A stretch of DNA of 20,904 bases, from contig CAZUZI010000015.1 in NCBI GenBank assembly GCA_964625015.1, positions 1 to 20,904 of the forward strand, read 5' to 3'. Positions 16,134 through 20,904 of this stretch are shown one piece after another; position 1 is the stretch's first letter; each line of letters starts with the position of its first letter. The DNA is from UBA5209 sp964625015 (GTDB taxonomy: Bacteria > Patescibacteriota > Dojkabacteria > SC72). The notes below the pieces were generated by a model that had not been told where the DNA came from, searched no databases, and saw only the letters and a list, made by a program, of their open reading frames with translations. The translations under genes were made by a program, and so were the position numbers.

Positions 16134-17780
16134 ATGGATAGTTCCGGAATAAAATTTTTTGCGGGTTTTGTTTCTCAGGATCCTCTTGTAATGGTTAAGT
16201 CTATTGAAACCATCAAGCCTGATTTTATTTTGCTTTTCGCAACCGAAAAGGCCGTTTTAGATGGCTGGACCAGGTGCATCGAAAGCTACCTGGAAAGGCA
16301 TGAATCAGACTTTGCAAGCTATCAGATAATAAAGCTCAAACCCAGTATGCTACAGGCCGTTAACTTTTTTAACAAAACCATGTCGGTTCTCAGGCACCTG
16401 GAGACACTTGACAATATCAAAGACCTTATTATTGATCAAACAAGTGGGCCGGGAATGCTGAGATCGATAGTTGCCTTTGCTTTTCAGAACTGGGCGAAAA
16501 AGCAAAATATTCCATTCTCGGTGAGTTATGTCGACCCAGACAAACAGGCTTTCCGACAGGTAAAATTCTTAAGCAGTTCAGAGCTTGAAGAAATCGAGAT
16601 TCCGATCAAGCTCATATTTAAAACAGAACCCATTCTTGAGCACCTTTTACTCTACCTGCCAGACCAGGAAGGACACGACTTCAAGCAGCTGAATTTTAGA
16701 GATGCCCCTGATGATTTAGCTTTGGAAAAACTTAAGATCTTCAAAAAGAATCTGACTCTGAGGTTTCTTTTTTGCTCATGGCTTCAATGTTCAATTCAAT
16801 ATGAGATCGTGAATAACCCACCTGAGCTTTATCAAACTGACAGTATTAAACAACTTCTTGAAAACTTCGAGCAAGATTTGTTGCAACTACTTGGAGAATC
16901 AGGCATTGCTGTAAACTACAAGAATCAGATAATAGAACTTCTGAAAGAACATTTTGCCAACCCGGCCATTTTTAAGGATTTCTTTCGATATCTTTGTAAA
17001 AATCTGTTCTCTAATAAAAGCCCGTCCTTTGAGAATAGCTTTAATCGGCTGAAAGAGGAGTTTCTGTATAATAATTCCCGGGCGCTTGAAGCAAAAGAAA
17101 CTATAAAAATCTGGAATCAAATTTATTTAAAGGCTCAGTCTTTCAGGATTTACGCTGAGAAAGACCTTGCAGAAACTTACCGGAATCCCGGTTCCGAATT
17201 TTCTGCAAAAAAAGATCAATTTCTTGATTCATTTCTTTCCAGGCGTGGCCTGAATAAATTCAGGAGATTGTTTGTTGGCCAGAAAATCGGCTTCTCTTTT
17301 GAATCTGTGCTGGAAGAAGAAGTCAGAAGAATAATTTCCGGGAATAAGCGTTTGAAAGAGGAAATAGTAAGCTGTTACACCGGCGTAAAATGCAAAAAAA
17401 ATAATCAGGTGTTACTCGAATTAGACATCCTGATTATGTTCAAAACCGGACAATTGCTCATTTTCGAGGCAAAAACCAGCTCAAAATCAGCAACCAGGAA
17501 AGATATGGAGTCGCGGGTGAAAAACTTAAAAGATCTTCTGGGGGCAAAGGCAAATCTGGTAGTTGTATATCCATTCATCAAGAAAGACCTCGATGCGATT
17601 CAAGATTTAAATGAAGAATACTTCTGTTCCGCGTGGGAGTTTGGTTTGCCTGAATTTTCCGGATGGTATAATTATCTCAGAGATTCAATGCATGAATTTC
17701 AAAGAAGAATTATCGGCTTCGATGAACTTGAAAAGGAACTTTTACGGCAACTGCCATTTGGAAGCTCTGCAAATACATGA
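16134..17780 (+). CDS. CARF-PD-(D/E)xK nuclease, Can2/Card1-like type III effector
   Basis: A 548-residue protein that probably cuts DNA and/or RNA after binding cyclic oligoadenylate. Residues 5-150 look like a CARF domain: first strand IKFFAGFVSQDP, a second strand DFILLFAT, and a ligand loop LIIDQTSGPGMLRSIVAFAF (98-117). A helical middle (165-380) leads to a restriction-like nuclease core: an acidic helix FESVLEEEVRR (389-399), then LLELDILIMF with D431 and IFEAKTS with E445 and K447, the D-ExK triad of Can2/Card1 (DUF1887) proteins. Known relatives are usually about 370-380 residues; this one is longer through its middle region. The next gene is in the same frame, separated by one TGA and five codons. 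Confidence 0.78.
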   Translation: MDSSGIKFFAGFVSQDPLVMVKSIETIKPDFILLFATEKAVLDGWTRCIESYLERHESDFASYQIIKLKPSMLQAVNFFNKTMSVLRHLETLDNIKDLIIDQTSGPGMLRSIVAFAFQNWAKKQNIPFSVSYVDPDKQAFRQVKFLSSSELEEIEIPIKLIFKTEPILEHLLLYLPDQEGHDFKQLNFRDAPDDLALEKLKIFKKNLTLRFLFCSWLQCSIQYEIVNNPPELYQTDSIKQLLENFEQDLLQLLGESGIAVNYKNQIIELLKEHFANPAIFKDFFRYLCKNLFSNKSPSFENSFNRLKEEFLYNNSRALEAKETIKIWNQIYLKAQSFRIYAEKDLAETYRNPGSEFSAKKDQFLDSFLSRRGLNKFRRLFVGQKIGFSFESVLEEEVRRIISGNKRLKEEIVSCYTGVKCKKNNQVLLELDILIMFKTGQLLIFEAKTSSKSATRKDMESRVKNLKDLLGAKANLVVVYPFIKKDLDAIQDLNEEYFCSAWEFGLPEFSGWYNYLRDSMHEFQRRIIGFDELEKELLRQLPFGSSANT

Positions 17781-17795
17781 TCAGGAAACAGGCAA

Positions 17796-20681
17796 TTGGA
17801 AAAAAATAACCATAAAAATTGTCCAGTTATTAAAGATCATGCCATGTTTTGCTGCAATGAATGCACGAAGCTTGGCTCGGCAATCTGCAAAAAATTCATT
17901 AATTTCGAAATAAACTGCCTTGAAGAACAACCATGGCGCTTTCCCTTCGGCAAAAATCTTATTCAGGACTTTTTGAATTGCCTGAGAGAAAAACTCCCGG
18001 AGCAAACCGGTTTTATAGAACTGATTAAAGCTGAGCAAGTCAAAAGATTGTCATTCCACAAAGGCATTACTTTCAGGCAATCGTTGCCATCCCCGGGGGT
18101 TTTGTTGACCCAAAACCAAATCTGTCATATTGCGCATTTTGACTTATCAACCCAGGAAATAGAAAATAATTTTACACTCCACACTGAGGAATTTAACCAA
18201 TCCTTAGAAAAGACCGCTCTTATTCTTAAAAAAGAATTTTCTGGAAAAAAAATCCCCAAAGTAGTTTTGCGCCAAAATATTGCTTCAAAGGAAAGCGTTC
18301 CGGTGGTCGGCGATTCTGCAATGCTTCCATGCTGGATTTCCCTCTGGCATTTACTTTCAGGAATGCAGATGCCCCCCGCGATTGCAGCGACCGGAGCAAT
18401 TGACGAAGATGAAAATATCCGCCGCGTGGACGAGATTGTCTTAAAGGTTTCATCCGCAGTTGACGCTGGCTACAGATATGTTTTTTACCCATGGGAACAG
18501 ACTGATGAACTGCCTGAAGAATTAAAAAAGAATGAAAAAGTCTGGGCGGTTGGCAATCTTGAAGATGTCAGACAGGTGCTGCGCCTTGTTTCTCCTGGCC
18601 TACAGGCAAAAATAGCATTAACTCAGTTTCTTGAAGGCAACAGAAAGCTTTCTGCAATCAAGTTAAAAAAACAGTTAGATACCTACCTGAGCCAATTTCT
18701 TTCTCACCCTGTTGAAAACTGGGTGTACGAAAAGTTCAGGGCATTAAAGCGCGATCCGAAGCTGAAGTCTAAAAGAAAGATTCTGGATATGACTTCGCGA
18801 TTCATATTGTTTTTGCAACAAAAATTGATCAAAACAGATTGTCAAATCTTAAACCTGGCTTATCTCGAATCATCTTTACCGACTCCTGCCTGGCTTGCGA
18901 TTCTTCCATTCATTCTATTTGATCTCCACATTAGAGAAGATAAGACCGGCCAGCAACTTTATGCTGTAAATTCTCTGAGATTTTATAATCACGACCAGTC
19001 TTTGACAATCGCTTTCAGGCAATTTGAGTCTGTTCATAACAGAAATAGAACCAATTACTGGTCTGATGAAGGCTTCAGACGAGCCCATCAGCATCTGATC
19101 GGGCTGTTCTGCTTTGATTCTATTCGAGCACTTTCAGAAACAATAAGTATTTACAATCGCACACCTTTTGAGAATGATCTTCAGAAAAAGCTATTAAATA
19201 TTTTTGAGCGTACCAGCCCGTTAACTTTTTCTAAGATGGGAACCTCTGGCGTCAAGAATATCCATGAATACTGGGATGGCATAAAAAAAGTAATTTCCGG
19301 AATTTTTTCTGATTTTTTGCCGTCCAAAAACCGCTATCTTCGCCACGACCAGCGTCTTGGCTCCCTTTGCAGAATCGCATATGAAGCTTTTCAGCAAAAC
19401 CTTGAAAACCTTGATTTGTTTCGCACAATTCAACCACACATCGAATCGCATCTGGCAAACCCGCCCGGTGATGAATCAATTCTGGAAAAGTATCCCGAAG
19501 CAAAAGCTTTTCTAAGTCATGAAAACTATCTATCAGAAAATGGCTTGGGACAATTGGAAGCAATATGTAAGCAAATTAGGCCAGATTCATCAATTCGCTC
19601 TCTGAGAAACCATCTCACGGAACTTATGAATCGACGAAATCAGGATAAAGCTGTTAACCAGAGTAACACTTACAGAACGCTGTCTGGCCAAATTGATAAT
19701 TATTTTAAAAACAGGGGTGAGTCTACTCTTGTTCAGTTGGTTAGTGAAAAAATTTCGAGCGGACCTAACGATGCTCCGTTTTTTCAGCCAGCCTTACATC
19801 TGGCAAGACTTATGATGGAAACTCCTTTTGAGTCAGAAAATCTTCTTAGATGGCTTGAGAACCTTGCCAGATGGATTTCTGATCACGAAAACATTTTTTC
19901 AATTCAGGCCATCGCTCAGGCTGTTGCTTACTTTGCCGGCAAACAATTAGCCCTATTAAATATTCCAATCGGTTTTTTGAATGCCTGCGAGGTCAGAAAC
20001 AAAACATTGCCCCTGCTTATGATTATTGGTTGGGCCGAGAAAAATGTAGACGTCGATTTTTCGTTAGCCCGCTTTTTGCCTCAACCGGAATTTCCTATGG
20101 ATTTCGCATTCCTGTTTTTTGTGAATCCATCAGGGTTTATCAGCAAAAAAGTTATCCTGCCCTTCTATGAATCGATAGTTGAAGAAAGGCATAAATTGGA
20201 ATTTCAACACCTTTTGCACGCATCAAGGCATTCCGGAAAAATGAATACTGATTTTGAGCCTCCAACCTCTACGGGATGGAAAGACTACAAAAGCTTGAAC
20301 ACCATGAGAAGGGATATGAGAAAGGTATTTTATCTGGAAAACTTCCTGAAAAACCCAGAGGGTTTTTTAAAGCTCCCACTTGCGCAGCTTGATCCGGAAT
20401 ATATTCCATTCACAGCCTGTTATCTAATTGCTGAAAGCAGGCTGAGTAATTCTCATCCTCGACTTATACAACGACTGAAAAAGAGAATTCTCAATGCCAC
20501 AAAGAACCTTTACGATGCCGCAATTATAAAATCCCTGGCGATTCTGGATTGTTTTGTCGAAAAAAAGAAAACAAAACTCGCCAACATGCTTTGTTACTCA
20601 GACCTGGACCTGCAAAATCTCATTCTGGCAGAAAAAGCCCTAAATATTTTGCAAGGAACTAGAATAAAATCCAGGAAATAG
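17796..20681 (+). CDS. CRISPR-associated Lon-like Ser-Lys protease with long helical C-terminus
   Basis: A 961-residue protein. Residues about 85-270 match the proteolytic domain of Lon: GDSA with S174, the strand IAATGAI (196-202, as MTGEI in Lon), and K217 in VDEIVLKVSSAVDAG (211-225). S174 to K217 is 43 residues, the same spacing as S679-K722 of E. coli Lon. There is no AAA+ ATPase. A cysteine cluster (C9, C19, C20, C23, C31, C41) may bind metal. About 280-961 is probably helical repeats, with no CARF or SAVED domain I can recognise. The start is TTG (17796) with AGGA nine bases upstream; a downstream ATG at 17844 would lose C9. It may be regulated by ligand, by the neighbouring CARF protein or by contact with the effector complex. 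Confidence 0.75.
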   Translation: MEKNNHKNCPVIKDHAMFCCNECTKLGSAICKKFINFEINCLEEQPWRFPFGKNLIQDFLNCLREKLPEQTGFIELIKAEQVKRLSFHKGITFRQSLPSPGVLLTQNQICHIAHFDLSTQEIENNFTLHTEEFNQSLEKTALILKKEFSGKKIPKVVLRQNIASKESVPVVGDSAMLPCWISLWHLLSGMQMPPAIAATGAIDEDENIRRVDEIVLKVSSAVDAGYRYVFYPWEQTDELPEELKKNEKVWAVGNLEDVRQVLRLVSPGLQAKIALTQFLEGNRKLSAIKLKKQLDTYLSQFLSHPVENWVYEKFRALKRDPKLKSKRKILDMTSRFILFLQQKLIKTDCQILNLAYLESSLPTPAWLAILPFILFDLHIREDKTGQQLYAVNSLRFYNHDQSLTIAFRQFESVHNRNRTNYWSDEGFRRAHQHLIGLFCFDSIRALSETISIYNRTPFENDLQKKLLNIFERTSPLTFSKMGTSGVKNIHEYWDGIKKVISGIFSDFLPSKNRYLRHDQRLGSLCRIAYEAFQQNLENLDLFRTIQPHIESHLANPPGDESILEKYPEAKAFLSHENYLSENGLGQLEAICKQIRPDSSIRSLRNHLTELMNRRNQDKAVNQSNTYRTLSGQIDNYFKNRGESTLVQLVSEKISSGPNDAPFFQPALHLARLMMETPFESENLLRWLENLARWISDHENIFSIQAIAQAVAYFAGKQLALLNIPIGFLNACEVRNKTLPLLMIIGWAEKNVDVDFSLARFLPQPEFPMDFAFLFFVNPSGFISKKVILPFYESIVEERHKLEFQHLLHASRHSGKMNTDFEPPTSTGWKDYKSLNTMRRDMRKVFYLENFLKNPEGFLKLPLAQLDPEYIPFTACYLIAESRLSNSHPRLIQRLKKRILNATKNLYDAAIIKSLAILDCFVEKKKTKLANMLCYSDLDLQNLILAEKALNILQGTRIKSRK

Positions 20682-20723
20682 TAGCTTAAATTTTTTTTCG
20701 GGTCTAGATAAATACAGCGGTGG

Positions 20724-20872
20724 CCATAATTTCCTCCTTGGTAACAGTCATTTTCATAAATCATAAGGCGGTATTTTCAGATGCGTTCAAAATCCCGGGA
20801 GCAAAAATTTTGAACGGGCTGGATTTATGGGCCTTATCTGAAGATGACAAGATTATCAGGAGGAAATTATGG
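20724..20872. repeat. 149-bp imperfect inverted repeat (fold-back) over the start of the next gene
   Basis: CCATAATTTCCTCCT (20724-20738) is the exact reverse complement of AGGAGGAAATTATGG (20858-20872). Moving inward the arms again pair at GTCAT-TTCA, at ATAAGGC/GCCTTAT, and at CGTTCAAAAT/ATTTTGAACG, around a centre of about 13 bases. The right arm contains the ribosome site and ATG of the following gene; the left arm carries the same signal facing left, leading only to a seven-codon frame (MATAVFI). It could be a MITE-like fold-back element, an RNA hairpin that hides the start, or an invertible segment. Confidence 0.7.
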
Positions 20873-20904
20873 AAAAATTTTCGGAATTTATTCTTCAGAA
20901 GGAC
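20869..20904 (+). CDS. Start of a gene cut by the window edge
   Basis: ATG at 20869 follows a perfect AGGAGG with a five-base gap, and twelve codons (MEKFSEFILQKD) remain open to the edge. Nothing can be said about function. Its ribosome site and start codon lie inside the right arm of the 149-bp inverted repeat, so translation may depend on that structure. Confidence 0.5.
   Translation, partial: MEKFSEFILQKD

Noticed and set aside
1..20904. CRISPR array or cas1/cas2 adaptation genes
   Set aside because: No regularly spaced direct repeats with spacers and no Cas1- or Cas2-like protein could be found; the effector must use an array outside the window.

Overview
The window is a CRISPR-associated defence island from a bacterium. 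The DNA is moderately AT-rich, Shine-Dalgarno sites (AGGAGG, GGGAGG) are clear, and genes are packed with 4-8 nt overlaps. I cannot name the organism. No CRISPR array and no cas1/cas2 lie in the window.

Layout: (1) 1-163, the start of a leftward gene that runs off the edge. (2) 430-1843, a rightward operon of four small proteins, each with an N-terminal hydrophobic segment and a charged helical tail; the last one is interrupted by an IS630-family element (1828-2967). (3) 3104-4756, leftward, a CARF-HEPN RNase of the Csm6/Csx1 type. (4) 4851-6916, rightward, a sigma-factor-like protein overlapping by 4 nt a 269-residue MazF-fold-like protein, closed by a strong hairpin terminator. (5) 6975-16007, leftward, a type III-D effector operon in the order cas6, cas10, Cas7-Cas5-Cas11 fusion, Cas7-Cas7 fusion, csx19-like, large Cas7. 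This set of fused subunits matches the III-Dv variant described from Synechocystis. Cas10 keeps GGDD but has no HD domain. (6) 16134-20681, rightward, a CARF plus PD-(D/E)xK nuclease (Can2/Card1-like), followed in the same reading frame after one TGA by a 961-residue protein with a Lon-type Ser-Lys protease domain and no AAA+ module. (7) A 149-bp imperfect inverted repeat whose right end carries the ribosome site and start codon of a last, partial gene.

How it may work together (inference): crRNA-guided target RNA binding would switch on Cas10 to make cyclic oligoadenylate, which would activate the two CARF nucleases. The Lon-like protease, the sigma-like protein and the MazF-like protein resemble in outline the CalpL-CalpT-CalpS pathway and the type III-E Craspase-Csx30-sigma pathway. 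In those, a CRISPR-activated protease cuts an anti-sigma-like partner and releases a sigma factor. Here the protease lacks a recognisable SAVED domain and has a long, probably helical C-terminal region instead. That makes this a candidate new version of protease-sigma CRISPR signalling on a III-D chassis, alongside two nuclease arms.
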